NCBI GenBank assembly: GCA_028284385.1
Contig: JANQRT010000060.1
Location: forward strand, 310,001 to 374,000
Direction: 5' to 3'
Length of the DNA stretch: 64,000 nucleotides
Origin: Opitutaceae bacterium
GTDB taxonomy: Bacteria > Verrucomicrobiota > Verrucomicrobiia > Opitutales > Opitutaceae
A model generated the notes under the pieces. That model had not been told where the DNA came from. It was given only the letters and a program-made list of their open reading frames with translations, and did no database searches. The translations under genes and the position numbers were made by a program. Below, one piece after another: positions 43,676 through 52,786 of this stretch. Numbering within the stretch: position 1 is the stretch's first letter; each line of letters starts with the position of its first letter.

Positions 43676-43726
43676 TTCGTTATAAGCAGAAAGCCTTCAT
43701 AGATTATTACAAAGGAAAAATCGATC

Positions 43727-44014
43727 ATGACTTTTGAGGAATTCAAACAATCCATCGATAATGAGGCGGATCCAGACGCTTCGCTTGCGCCGCCTCTATT
43801 AGCTTTATGGCATGACGCCAAAGGCGATTGGGATAAGGCTCATTCGTTTTGCCAGAGTTCTGGGAGCGACTTGGATTGGGTGCACGCCTACCTGCATCGA
43901 AAAGAGGGCGACCTCTCCAATGCAGCCTACTGGTATCGTCGAGCTGGCAAACCTGAATTTGAAGGATCTCTGGAAGAGGAATGGCAATCGCTCGCGACTC
44001 ATTTTCTCGCCTGA
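43727..44014 (+). CDS. Conserved small protein of unknown function
   Basis: A 95-residue acidic protein, mostly helical, rich in Trp (LALWHDAKGDWDKAHSFCQS, and GDLSNAAYWYRRAGKPEFEG). The repeated A-x-x-W/A pattern resembles two helical hairpins of a TPR/Sel1 kind. Similar short proteins occur widely in Bacteroidetes and PVC bacteria as uncharacterised family members; I recall this pattern but cannot name a function. It is divergent from nadC, with 51 bases between, so the promoters must overlap. Confidence 0.72.
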   Translation: MTFEEFKQSIDNEADPDASLAPPLLALWHDAKGDWDKAHSFCQSSGSDLDWVHAYLHRKEGDLSNAAYWYRRAGKPEFEGSLEEEWQSLATHFLA

Positions 44015-44129
44015 CTGTATCGCAAGCGTTCCGATCGGATTCCGAGGAGACTATCCTCTGGATTTGGTAGTTCGATCGGCTTTAGATTTAGCAAAATTGT
44101 ATCCAATTTTCGGTTACTTTTGACTAAAG

Positions 44130-45047
44130 CTAAATCCTTACCGCCACTGAGAACGCTTTAGTCTCACCTGGATGGACGAAGTGCAGCCCCACTTTATTCT
44201 CCGGACTATTCGGCGGTCCCATCCAGGGCTCGATACAGAAAAATGGCGAATCATCGGCTTCGGTCCAAGTGACGACTGCGTATCCAGGATCTGGGCTCAA
44301 ATTCGTTCCCACTTCGATTTCCACTTTCGAGGCGTCCGCTAGGCACTCGCACGTTACGATTGAAGCGCTTAGCTCGTAGTGGATTCGGTCTACAAGCTCC
44401 GGATTGGCCAGAGAGTCCTCGTTTCGGAAACTCGTTACATGGTAAAGACTTCCATCCGCCGCATGACGGCAGGCCTTTTGGGCTGGGAGGACGATTTTAT
44501 AATCCTTGCGGCTAGTTCCATCAATCCAAGGCAGAGCGAAATAAAAATGATGCCCCGGCGACCAGGGAATGGGTTGCTTGTCCCGATTCGTTAGACGAAG
44601 CTCGACGATAAGCTCTTTTTCCTCGAAGCGATATACGACATCGAAGTCGTATTCAAAAGGAAAGGATTGCTTTGCTTTGAGGTCAGGCAGAAACCTTGCC
44701 ATGAAACCAGTCGCATCGATGCGACCGAGCTCGAAAGAGCCCTGCCTTGCCACCCCATGCATAGGCATGGGCCGGGAAGTGCCGGACGGATCTTTCCAAT
44801 AATGAATGACTCCGCTGTCGAAAGTCCTGGCCGAAAACGGAAACAGAATGGGGTTGCCGCCTCTAGCTTTTATAAATTGAGAAGAGTCGTCGAGTTCCGG
44901 CCAACGGATGATGTCTCTGAAAGTTCCGTCAGCATAGGCGATATTCCAGTTCATTAGCCGAGCTCCACGTTCTGGCCAGGCAAGGAATGAGGAACCTCCG
45001 ATTTGCCAGCGACGTATCACGCCATCTAAATACTCGACTTCTTCCAT
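44130..45047 (-). CDS. Aldose 1-epimerase/hexose mutarotase family protein
   Basis: A 305-residue beta-supersandwich sugar epimerase. RGGNPILFPFSAR and PMPMHGVARQGSFEL (conserved His) match the first substrate-binding region. WSPGHHFYFALPW carries the central histidine pair, and IEPWMGPPNSPENK with the catalytic-region Glu near the end completes the pattern. It converts alpha and beta anomers of a hexose or hexose phosphate; which one is not clear. It converges with the small protein gene and seems to be monocistronic. Confidence 0.87.
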   Translation of the reverse strand: MEEVEYLDGVIRRWQIGGSSFLAWPERGARLMNWNIAYADGTFRDIIRWPELDDSSQFIKARGGNPILFPFSARTFDSGVIHYWKDPSGTSRPMPMHGVARQGSFELGRIDATGFMARFLPDLKAKQSFPFEYDFDVVYRFEEKELIVELRLTNRDKQPIPWSPGHHFYFALPWIDGTSRKDYKIVLPAQKACRHAADGSLYHVTSFRNEDSLANPELVDRIHYELSASIVTCECLADASKVEIEVGTNLSPDPGYAVVTWTEADDSPFFCIEPWMGPPNSPENKVGLHFVHPGETKAFSVAVRI

Positions 45048-45250
45048 TTGCTAGACAGCTGAATCAAAAAGCGTTTTTCGCTGAGCGCCAAATGAATTCC
45101 TTTCTTTGCTCTACGAAGGCGCCATAGTGAACTCGCATCGAATCATTTGCTTACGTTCGGGGTCATTAATGGAGGTATATAACTAACAATGAGGGATAGA
45201 TGCGTTCGCCATCGAAGCGGTCGAATAGACATCTTGCTTTTTAACAAGCC

Positions 45251-46798
45251 ATGGCAAATGATGGAATACTAATGGAGAAAATGCTTAAAGCGCTTTTCCA
45301 CTCTTTTTTTCTCTCCGCGATATCGCTGTCTATCTGTTTGGCCGATGAACAGGTTACGGACGATTTGACCGATCAGGCCACCGATGCCGTAAAGGAAGCG
45401 ATCAGCAAAGCCAGCGATGAAATCGATAAAGCGGTTTCGAAAGAGGAGGCAGTTGGCGACTCGGTATCCATATATGTCATCCCGGTTAAGTCCGCTATCG
45501 GGAAGCCTACGCTATTCTCGATTCGTGGCGGCCTAAAAGAGGCCATTGAATTGGGCGCCGACGCGGTGATTCTGGATATGGATACGCCTGGCGGAGAGCT
45601 TGGCGTAACGCTGGAAATCATGAAAGCTTTGGACAAGTTTCCAGGGAGGACGATTACCTATATTAATGAAGAAGCAACTTCGGCGGGCGCCATCATCGCT
45701 TCCGTCACCAAGGAGATTCGCTTTGCCCCAAAGGCGACCATGGGAAGCGCCGAGCCGGTGACCGGGCAAGGTCAGGACATTGACGAATCGATGAAGCGGA
45801 AGGTCATCTCCTACATGAAGGCCAAGATACGAGCCTATACGGAACAGTATCCTTATCGTGGCGACGTTCTCAATGCCATGGTCGACCCCGAGTCCGAACT
45901 GAAGATTGGAGAAGAGGTTATTAAGGCAAAGGGCGAACTGCTTAATCTAACGGCATCCGAGGCCCACAAGGAATATGGAGATCCGCCAGTGCCGCTGCTT
46001 GGTTCCGGCATCCACGATACGATCGAGGACTTGGTCAAGGAATTGGGAGGTTCGGAAACCGTAAAACGCGTAGATTATGAGATTACCTGGTCGCTAAAAC
46101 TGGCCGAGTGGCTGATGCTGCTGAATCCAATTCTGCTTGGCATTGCGGGATGGCTTCTGTTTGCCGAATTTCAAACACAGGGCTTCGGGCTCTATTTCGG
46201 GATCGCCATCGGATTGGTTGCGATCGTCTTCTTCGGTCATCATGTAGCAGGCCTTTCAGGACACGAGGAGCTATTGATTTTCGTCGCTGGGGCGGCGATG
46301 GTCCTGATCGAAATGCTATTCATGCCGGGGATACTCGTCTTGGCTATTCCCGGGATTCTGCTCATGATCGGCAGTCTCTTGTGGGGCATGGCCGATATAT
46401 GGCCGGCGGAATCGCCTAATTTCGAGTTCACGTTGGATCTCTTTTTCAATCCGCTTCTAAACCTCTTTTTGGCGGCCGTCTTCGCCCTCTTCCTGCTCTT
46501 CGCCTTCCTTAAATTCATGCCTCGCTCCTTCGTTCTCGATAGACTCGTACTGAATAAATCGATACAAGCTAACACTCAAGACGATGAGACGAATGTTGGT
46601 GGAGCGCCTGATCAAGACGAACCTCAGGCAGGCGACATAGCCACGGTGGTCACGGACCTTTATCCAAGCGGAGAGATTGAAATAAAGGGTCAGCGATACG
46701 AGGCCCACATCGAAGTGGGATCGGCGGAGAAAGGAGATCAAGTGCGCATTACCGGTAAAGGCAATTTCGGTTTTCTTGTGGAGGAGATGAAAGGATGA
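45251..46798 (+). CDS. NfeD-family membrane-bound ClpP-class serine protease
   Basis: A 515-residue NfeD1b-type protein. After a signal peptide (LKALFHSFFLSAISLSICLA) comes a ClpP-like protease domain (VILDMDTPGGELGVTLEIMK, then EATSAGAIIAS with the candidate catalytic Ser). A block of membrane helices (about 300-440) and a C-terminal OB-fold NfeD domain (GQRYEAHIEVGSAEKGDQVRI) follow. The ATG at 45281 has a GGAG just upstream and is a good alternative start. The stop overlaps the next start as ATGA. Family members act with flotillin-like proteins in membrane quality control, and a flotillin gene is two genes downstream. Confidence 0.9.
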   Translation: MANDGILMEKMLKALFHSFFLSAISLSICLADEQVTDDLTDQATDAVKEAISKASDEIDKAVSKEEAVGDSVSIYVIPVKSAIGKPTLFSIRGGLKEAIELGADAVILDMDTPGGELGVTLEIMKALDKFPGRTITYINEEATSAGAIIASVTKEIRFAPKATMGSAEPVTGQGQDIDESMKRKVISYMKAKIRAYTEQYPYRGDVLNAMVDPESELKIGEEVIKAKGELLNLTASEAHKEYGDPPVPLLGSGIHDTIEDLVKELGGSETVKRVDYEITWSLKLAEWLMLLNPILLGIAGWLLFAEFQTQGFGLYFGIAIGLVAIVFFGHHVAGLSGHEELLIFVAGAAMVLIEMLFMPGILVLAIPGILLMIGSLLWGMADIWPAESPNFEFTLDLFFNPLLNLFLAAVFALFLLFAFLKFMPRSFVLDRLVLNKSIQANTQDDETNVGGAPDQDEPQAGDIATVVTDLYPSGEIEIKGQRYEAHIEVGSAEKGDQVRITGKGNFGFLVEEMKG

Positions 46799-47256
46799 GT
46801 CTTGTAGTGGGACTATTTGTACTCGGGGTTGCTTTGATAGCGATCGAAGTCTTCGTTCCAGGCGGGATCATTGGCATCATGGGTATTCTCTCCATTATTG
46901 CCGGTGTATTCGTTTCGTATTCGGAATTTGGGGTCAATGGAGTCTGGATTTCAGGTAGTGTCGCGCTTCTGCTTATGATTGCGGTTCTCCTCTTCGAGTT
47001 TCTCGTGTTGCCCAAAACGAAGCTAGGAGGACGTCTGTTTTTAAGAAAGGCTGTTGAAGGGACCAGCCAGCCGCCTTTGGCTGGGGACGATGATATTGGC
47101 AAGGAATGCGTGACGCTCACGACGCTATCGCCCACTGGTACGGTGCTCCTCGATGGGAAAAAAGTGGAAGCCGCTTCCAAGTCTGGCTTTATTTCCAAGA
47201 ACGAAACTTTAAAAGTCGTTGGCAAAGACAATTTCCGAATCATTGTATCTAAATAA
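46795..47256 (+). CDS. Short NfeD-like membrane protein
   Basis: A 153-residue protein with three to four membrane helices (VVGLFVLGVALIAIEVFVPG, and ISGSVALLLMIAVLLFEFLV) and a C-terminal OB-fold NfeD domain (SPTGTVLLDGKKVEAASKSG). It lacks the protease domain of the upstream gene. Its start overlaps the upstream stop by four bases, and the flotillin gene starts six bases after its stop, so the three are tightly coupled. Confidence 0.88.
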   Translation: MSLVVGLFVLGVALIAIEVFVPGGIIGIMGILSIIAGVFVSYSEFGVNGVWISGSVALLLMIAVLLFEFLVLPKTKLGGRLFLRKAVEGTSQPPLAGDDDIGKECVTLTTLSPTGTVLLDGKKVEAASKSGFISKNETLKVVGKDNFRIIVSK

Positions 47257-47262
47257 CTACTC

Positions 47263-48288
47263 ATGAATCTGTATACCATTCTGTTGATTGCGGCCGCTCT
47301 CGTAGGCCTCGTATTGTTTTTCATATTACTATCCTTCTTCAATGTTTGGTTGAAGGCATGGTTGGCTGGGGCTTATGTAGGGATTCCCAATCTAGTGGCT
47401 ATGCGTTTGCGTGGCGTACCCTATGGATTGGTAGTCGATGCGCGAATAACGGCTGTTAAGGCCGGCATCGAGCTAACGGTTGACGAACTGGAAGCGCACT
47501 TTCTGGCCGGAGGAAACCTGATCCCAACGGTGCAGGCTATCATCGCTGCTAAGAAAGCCGGCCTGGATCTTAATTGGGATCGCGCTTGCGCCATCGATCT
47601 GGCGACCAAGGGCTCGGAAAAGTCGGTAGTCGAAGCCGTTAGGACGTCGGTTGATCCGAAGGTGATCGATTGTCCGCATCAGGAAGGTTCCAAGCGAACC
47701 ATTGATGGGGTTGCCAAAGATGGTATCCAAGTGAAGGCCAAAGCTCGCGTAACCGTGAGGACCAATCTGGATCGATTTGTGGGTGGCGCGAAGGAGGAAA
47801 CTATCATCGCTCGTGTGGGCGAGGGTATCGTCACTACCATTGGTTCGGCGGATTCCTACAAAGTGGTTTTGGAAAGTCCCGACACTATCTCTAAAGTGGT
47901 TCTTGAACGCGGGCTTGATAAGGGAACGGCTTTTGAAATTCTCTCGATTGATATTGCGGACGTGGACGTTGGCAGCAACGTGGGAGCAGCCCTACAGGAA
48001 GCGCAAGCCGAGGCCAACAAGAACATGGCTCAAGCCCAAGCCGAAATCCGTCGCGCTGCGGCGGTCGCTCTCGAACAGGAGATGAAGGCCAAGGTCGAAG
48101 AAATGCAGGCTAAGGTTGTTGAGGCTGAAGCGCAGGTACCGTTGGCAATGGCCGAGGCTTTTCGTAGTGGAAATTTGGGGATCATGGATTACTATCGAAT
48201 GAAGAATATCGATTCCGATACTCAGATGAGACAATCCATAGCCGAACCTCAAAGCGGAGGTGGCTCTTCCTCGCCTCGCAATGACTAA
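47263..48288 (+). CDS. floA: Flotillin-like protein FloA
   Basis: A 341-residue flotillin-like protein that scaffolds ordered membrane microdomains. There is an N-terminal membrane hairpin ([20 protein letters not shown]), the typical [20 protein letters not shown] and [15 protein letters not shown] start of FloA, an SPFH-type domain, and a C-terminal coiled-coil rich in Ala/Glu ([20 protein letters not shown]). The length matches Bacillus FloA. Its NfeD partners are directly upstream, the usual arrangement. Confidence 0.95.
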   Translation: MNLYTILLIAAALVGLVLFFILLSFFNVWLKAWLAGAYVGIPNLVAMRLRGVPYGLVVDARITAVKAGIELTVDELEAHFLAGGNLIPTVQAIIAAKKAGLDLNWDRACAIDLATKGSEKSVVEAVRTSVDPKVIDCPHQEGSKRTIDGVAKDGIQVKAKARVTVRTNLDRFVGGAKEETIIARVGEGIVTTIGSADSYKVVLESPDTISKVVLERGLDKGTAFEILSIDIADVDVGSNVGAALQEAQAEANKNMAQAQAEIRRAAAVALEQEMKAKVEEMQAKVVEAEAQVPLAMAEAFRSGNLGIMDYYRMKNIDSDTQMRQSIAEPQSGGGSSSPRND

Positions 48289-48302
48289 ATGGGCTTGAGA
48301 TC

Positions 48303-48896
48303 ATGGACGGGATTATAGATTTCGTTGTTAAGCTTCTCCCGATCATCATTGCCGTTCTCTATTTCCTCGGCTCGGTCAAGGGTCGAGGAAAGGTGGAGGA
48401 AGCTGAAGACGATCCGGAGGCGGCCGAAAGGGCTCGAAAAATCCAGGAAGAGATTCGCCGCAAGATTCTCGAGCGTCAGCAGAAGTCGCAACCTTCCTCG
48501 AGACCCGCTTCGCAACCCGAATCTCCTACTCTTCGTGAAACGCAACCTGCGCCCGAATTACGTCCCGCAGAACCGAAAAGCGCTCGCCAGACCGTCCCAT
48601 CGCCCAGACCTCCCGTTCGATTGGAATCTGTCGAATCGACCTCTTCTGCGGCGGATATCTACGAACAGCAACGTCGTAAGATCGAGGCTGAACTCGAGAA
48701 ATCCAGGGAGCTTCGTCGGCAAGCGGGAACCCCTGCCTCGACAAAGGCCAGTAATTCGCCTGTGTTTTATGGCGACTTGACTGCTTCATTCAACAGTCGC
48801 TTGAGAGAGGATCTTCGCGATCCGAATTCCATTCGCAAAGCGATTTTGCTTAAGGAAATTCTGGATACGCCTGTCGGTTTACGCCAATCCTCCTAA
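48303..48896 (+). CDS. Membrane-anchored Pro/Arg-rich protein at the end of the floA operon
   Basis: A 197-residue protein with one N-terminal helix (IIDFVVKLLPIIIAVLYFLG), a charged coiled-coil (AAERARKIQEEIRRKILERQ), a long Pro/Ser/Arg-rich linker and a short conserved-looking end (LREDLRDPNSIRKAILLKEI). The gene starts 14 bases after floA and is probably part of the same operon. I do not know a function; the end segment could bind a partner. Confidence 0.75.
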   Translation: MDGIIDFVVKLLPIIIAVLYFLGSVKGRGKVEEAEDDPEAAERARKIQEEIRRKILERQQKSQPSSRPASQPESPTLRETQPAPELRPAEPKSARQTVPSPRPPVRLESVESTSSAADIYEQQRRKIEAELEKSRELRRQAGTPASTKASNSPVFYGDLTASFNSRLREDLRDPNSIRKAILLKEILDTPVGLRQSS

Positions 48897-48959
48897 TCCC
48901 CTTCCTCTTCTACTTCTCTTGTCTCCTGCTGGAATTAGATTAAGAAGACCACAAGGAGC

Positions 48960-49898
48960 TTAGCCCTTTACGGCGCCGCTGGTCAGGCCTGCGATGAATT
49001 CCTTCTGCAGTGTAAAGAACAGGATGGCTGGCGGAATGATGGCGATGAGGGTTCCGGCTAGGAAGACGCCGTATTCCTGTTTATAGACGTCGAGGTACTG
49101 GGAGAGTATTACGGGAACGGTTAGCTTTTCAGGCGATTGAATGAAAATCTGGGGTCCCAGAAAATTATTCCACGAACCTAGGAAGCAGATTAGGCAGAAA
49201 GCCCCGCTCATAGGGCGGACCAGCGGCATGATCAGGCTCCAGTAAATCTTGAATTCGCTACAGCCATCCATGCGTCCAGCTTCAATGAGGTCGTTGGGGA
49301 TTCCAATGGTCGCTTGCCGAAAGAGAAACATTCCAAACGCGTTAGCCGAACCTGGAATAATAAGCCCCCAGTACGTATCTATCAAATCGATACGAACTAG
49401 CATTTCGTAAAGTGGGGCAAGCAGAATCATGCCAGGCAGCATCATGGTCCCGAGCATGAAGAACATGAGCGCTTTCTTGCCTGCGAAATCCAGCTTAGCC
49501 AACGCGTAGCCTCCCATGGAGCAGAACAGGAGCTGGACAATCGTGGTAGCGCAGGCGAGGAATATGGAATTGAATAGATATTGTACGAAATAGATTTCTC
49601 CTGAAATCGTTTGCTTTGGATTGGTAAGCAGACGACCGAAATTTCCTAACGTGACTTCGCCTTCCAGCATTTTACCTAAAGGCGGCAGAAACGTGTAGTC
49701 GTTAAATACTGAAGGATGCTTGAAGGCGGCGCAAATCAGCCAAGCGAAAGGAGTAAGGACAAGGGCGCATACGCCGCTTAGAATTGCCCATCGGAGATAG
49801 GTTGAAGGCAAACTGTTGTTAGCTGGCGCTAGGATTTTCAATACAATGAAAACCAGCAAGGCTAGGATAAGCGTGATATGCAGTGGAGAGATTGCCAT
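48960..49898 (-). CDS. Sugar ABC transporter permease (MalG/AraQ-like)
   Basis: A 312-residue inner-membrane permease with six or more helices. The conserved coupling loop is EAGRMDGCSEFKIYWSLIMP, matching the EAA motif. C-terminal helices (FLAGTLIAIIPPAILFFTL) and the usual QKEFIAGLTSGAVKG end are present. It is the last gene of a three-gene unit with the second permease and the binding protein. No ATPase gene adjoins; such systems often share an MsmX/MalK-type ATPase encoded elsewhere. Confidence 0.93.
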   Translation of the reverse strand: MAISPLHITLILALLVFIVLKILAPANNSLPSTYLRWAILSGVCALVLTPFAWLICAAFKHPSVFNDYTFLPPLGKMLEGEVTLGNFGRLLTNPKQTISGEIYFVQYLFNSIFLACATTIVQLLFCSMGGYALAKLDFAGKKALMFFMLGTMMLPGMILLAPLYEMLVRIDLIDTYWGLIIPGSANAFGMFLFRQATIGIPNDLIEAGRMDGCSEFKIYWSLIMPLVRPMSGAFCLICFLGSWNNFLGPQIFIQSPEKLTVPVILSQYLDVYKQEYGVFLAGTLIAIIPPAILFFTLQKEFIAGLTSGAVKG

Positions 49899-49911
49899 TT
49901 TCCTTCTCTTG

Positions 49912-50808
49912 CTAGCTCTCTCTCGCCGTTCCGCTGATACGAACCTGTATGAGGCTGATGATCATTATAATGAATGTAAGTATCCAGCCAACCGCCGCGC
50001 CCATCCCGATGTCGCTATTGCGGAAGGCTTTGATGTAGAGATAGCCCACGATAGTCAGACCCGAGTTGTCTGGCCCGAAGTTCTGATTCGGGAAAAGATT
50101 ATAGGGCAGCTCGAATAGCTGAAATGAGCCAATGGTACTCATGATAACAACAAATGTCGCCACGGGTTTGATGGCGGGAAGCGTTACATTTCGAAAAATC
50201 TGCCATTTGCCGGCCCCATCTATGGCCGCTGCCTCTTTGAGGCTTTCGTCTACATTTTGCAAGGCTGCCAGGAAGTAGACCATGTTGAACCCGACAAACA
50301 GCCAGAGGGCTATGAGCACCAGCGCTGGCATGGAGAGATGCGGATTCGAAAGCCAATCTACGTCCAAGCCCCAGCCTGAGAGTTCCTGGACGAATTTATT
50401 CACCACTCCGTACCGCTTGGTGAACATGACGCTAAACATGATTCCCACGAAGATCGGTCCCACTAATTGAGGGGAGAAGATCAGCAAACGAAAGAATCCC
50501 TTGGATTTGCTTTTGGAAACATTGAGAAGCATGGCCAGTCCCAACGAAATCGGTAGCTGTAGAAAGATCGAAAAGAAGGCGAAAACCGCCGTGTTCTTAA
50601 GAGCTTTGTAGAATACAGGATCGGTCAGGATGAAACTGAAATTCTTGAGGCCTATCCATTCTTTGGTGACAGGGTCATTGGTTTGCTGAAAGGCAAGCAG
50701 GAATGCGTTGATTAATGGATACACGAAAAACACGACGCTTACTAGCAAATAGGGCCAAAGAAAGATAAGCGGATTTGGCGCGAGTCGTCTTCCGTATGTA
50801 GTAGCCAT
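49912..50808 (-). CDS. Sugar ABC transporter permease (MalF/UgpA-like)
   Basis: A 298-residue permease with six membrane helices. The EAA-loop is DESLKEAAAIDGAGKWQIFR followed by NVTLPAIKPV. It sits 13 bases upstream of the MalG-like gene and 8 bases downstream of the binding-protein gene in transcription order. Together they would import a sugar or polyol; the substrate is unknown. Confidence 0.93.
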   Translation of the reverse strand: MATTYGRRLAPNPLIFLWPYLLVSVVFFVYPLINAFLLAFQQTNDPVTKEWIGLKNFSFILTDPVFYKALKNTAVFAFFSIFLQLPISLGLAMLLNVSKSKSKGFFRLLIFSPQLVGPIFVGIMFSVMFTKRYGVVNKFVQELSGWGLDVDWLSNPHLSMPALVLIALWLFVGFNMVYFLAALQNVDESLKEAAAIDGAGKWQIFRNVTLPAIKPVATFVVIMSTIGSFQLFELPYNLFPNQNFGPDNSGLTIVGYLYIKAFRNSDIGMGAAVGWILTFIIMIISLIQVRISGTARES

Positions 50809-50816
50809 TTCTTGTA

Positions 50817-52214
50817 TCAGCTTTCTGGAGGAGGACGCTTAAGAAAAACGTTATGGTCGATTTCTCTCTGAAGCAGTTCGGTTTGCCTTTTCAATTGATC
50901 GCGAATGTAGTCGCGAAAACCCGCTTGGCCGCGATTCGAGTAGTAGAGGGCGGCATTGGCCAAGACGCCTTGGATTTGCGTTTTGGCCCCTGCATAGAAG
51001 GCGTTCAGGTGATTTGGCGGCGTTTGCGGAGCTAGGGCCACAAGAAATGCGCCCAGTTTTTGATTACTGTAGTAGGGATTGGGCTGTTGATAGGCCGGAT
51101 GGTCCCAGATGTCCTTGAAAGGTGGCAGAATATTGGAGTCCACGAATAACTCGGTCAGTGATTCCTCGTTGGTGTACAGGTACTTCGCTAGTTCCCAGGC
51201 CAGGTCCAGCTTGCCACGATTTTCACAGTGTTTGGTTATGAAGAGCCCCGTTCCTCCTTGCACCGAAGTCCGCCTGCCTCCTTTTTCCCAAGCTGGAAGG
51301 GGCATAATGGCCAGCTTGCCGTGCATGCTGGGAGCGTCGTAAGTGAGTTTCTTGGTAAACCAGTCGGCCGCAAAGAAAAAGAGGACCAAACCCTCTTGGA
51401 GCGACTTCACCAGGTCCTGGCCGCGGCGCACTCCTCCTGTCGCGTAGCCTATGCTGTCTGCGCCGAAGCTGTTCGTGATGTACCACTCGATAAGATCGAC
51501 CGTTTCTTCGCCAGCGAATTTCGGGTTTCCTTCCTTATCGAAAATATCGATACCTTTCTGCAGCATCAGAAGTTCAAGTATCTGGCCGTTTTGAATGTCC
51601 ATTTGGAGAGCGTAGTGATCTCGGACCTTGTCTTTGTCATCCTTGTATTTGGGAATCAACTTCGCCATTTCGATAAAATCGTCCCAAGTCTCGATCTGGC
51701 TTACGTCTATGCCCCATTGCTCTATCAGATCCCGACGGTAGATGAGTCCGACAGGATGAACATCATGAGGCAGACCGAATTTGCGACCGTCTTTGGACCA
51801 CATGGTGAATCGCGAGGCGACCATGCTTTTGTCCAAGCCTTCTTCTGCAATACGATCGGTTAGATCGACGAATTTCATGTCTTCGAGTCGACCTCGCAGC
51901 CAGAAGCCAATGGAGTCCCTTTCGATTTCCACCAGGTCTGGCACATCGTCGATACCCGCTTGCATGGCGGCTTGCAGTCGACTTTGAAGGGCTCGTGAAT
52001 CCGTTCTTCGAAGCTGTACTTTTACGCCATGCTGCTTTTCGAATTTCGGGAGGGCTTTCAAATAGGCCCTGAAGTGTTCTCCTGAAAAGACCGTCATCGT
52101 CAGATCGGGAGGGTCGGACTCGTGACGAAAGACATCCATTGCGACTACGATAATTCCACTGACAATCGCTAATGCCAGTATCGCGGTAGGCGCTTTGCCG
52201 AAGGGGAAACTCAT
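50817..52214 (-). CDS. Extracellular sugar-binding protein of the ABC transporter
   Basis: A 465-residue solute-binding protein, family 1. An N-terminal hydrophobic stretch (AILALAIVSGIIVVAMDVF) is a signal peptide or anchor without a lipobox Cys. LTMTVFSGEHFRAYLKALPK, the hinge part PHDVHPVGLIYRRDLIEQWG and WELAKYLYTNEESLTELFVD are typical of this family. It should deliver substrate to the two permeases encoded downstream. Confidence 0.9.
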   Translation of the reverse strand: MSFPFGKAPTAILALAIVSGIIVVAMDVFRHESDPPDLTMTVFSGEHFRAYLKALPKFEKQHGVKVQLRRTDSRALQSRLQAAMQAGIDDVPDLVEIERDSIGFWLRGRLEDMKFVDLTDRIAEEGLDKSMVASRFTMWSKDGRKFGLPHDVHPVGLIYRRDLIEQWGIDVSQIETWDDFIEMAKLIPKYKDDKDKVRDHYALQMDIQNGQILELLMLQKGIDIFDKEGNPKFAGEETVDLIEWYITNSFGADSIGYATGGVRRGQDLVKSLQEGLVLFFFAADWFTKKLTYDAPSMHGKLAIMPLPAWEKGGRRTSVQGGTGLFITKHCENRGKLDLAWELAKYLYTNEESLTELFVDSNILPPFKDIWDHPAYQQPNPYYSNQKLGAFLVALAPQTPPNHLNAFYAGAKTQIQGVLANAALYYSNRGQAGFRDYIRDQLKRQTELLQREIDHNVFLKRPPPES

Positions 52215-52363
52215 TTAGAAAAAGGCTCTATCCAGCAGGTAAAATAAAGAGGAGCAATGTAAGGATATACTCTTCCATATGATCGCTAGATGGCAATTAC
52301 GCAATGGATCTTGTACTTTAATTGAAGTTGTAAACCCGTTAGGGGCTAATCACCTTAGCCGCC

Positions 52364-52786
52364 ATGAAGATAGAAATTTTCGCCATCTGCGATGCCGCTA
52401 CGGACTACGGAGGGCGTTTGAATATTCTAGGAGCATTTGAGGGCATCGCCTCCCCGCAGGAGCCTGTGATTGGCGAACGCTGCTCGGTTGCAACCAGGAT
52501 GCGATTCAGTTCTGCCGAGGAAGGAGAGCATTCTATTTCCGTAAGATTCATCGATCAAGATGGAGCGGCCGTAATTCCGGAAATGAATGCCAACTTCCCC
52601 GTGAAAATGCCTCCAGGACGAGAGTCGATGGCTTTGAATCTCGTCCTGAACATTGCGAGGATTCAGTTCAATCGATTTGGTGAATACGAAATCAATCTTT
52701 TTGTCGATGGAGAACAAAAGGGCAGTCTCCCACTGACGATCGCTCAAGGGCGCAGGATGGACATTCCGCCGCCCCCGGAAAATTAG
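52364..52786 (+). CDS. Small conserved protein, probably DUF6941 family
   Basis: A 140-residue beta-rich protein. It starts [20 protein letters not shown] and continues with NILGAFEGI and a sandwich-like pattern ending [10 protein letters not shown] recall this as an uncharacterised family found in many phyla (DUF6941), with about 0.6 trust. It is divergent from the binding protein and converges with the DUF255 gene; the two stop codons overlap in the sequence TTAG at 52783-52786. Confidence 0.75.
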   Translation: MKIEIFAICDAATDYGGRLNILGAFEGIASPQEPVIGERCSVATRMRFSSAEEGEHSISVRFIDQDGAAVIPEMNANFPVKMPPGRESMALNLVLNIARIQFNRFGEYEINLFVDGEQKGSLPLTIAQGRRMDIPPPPEN

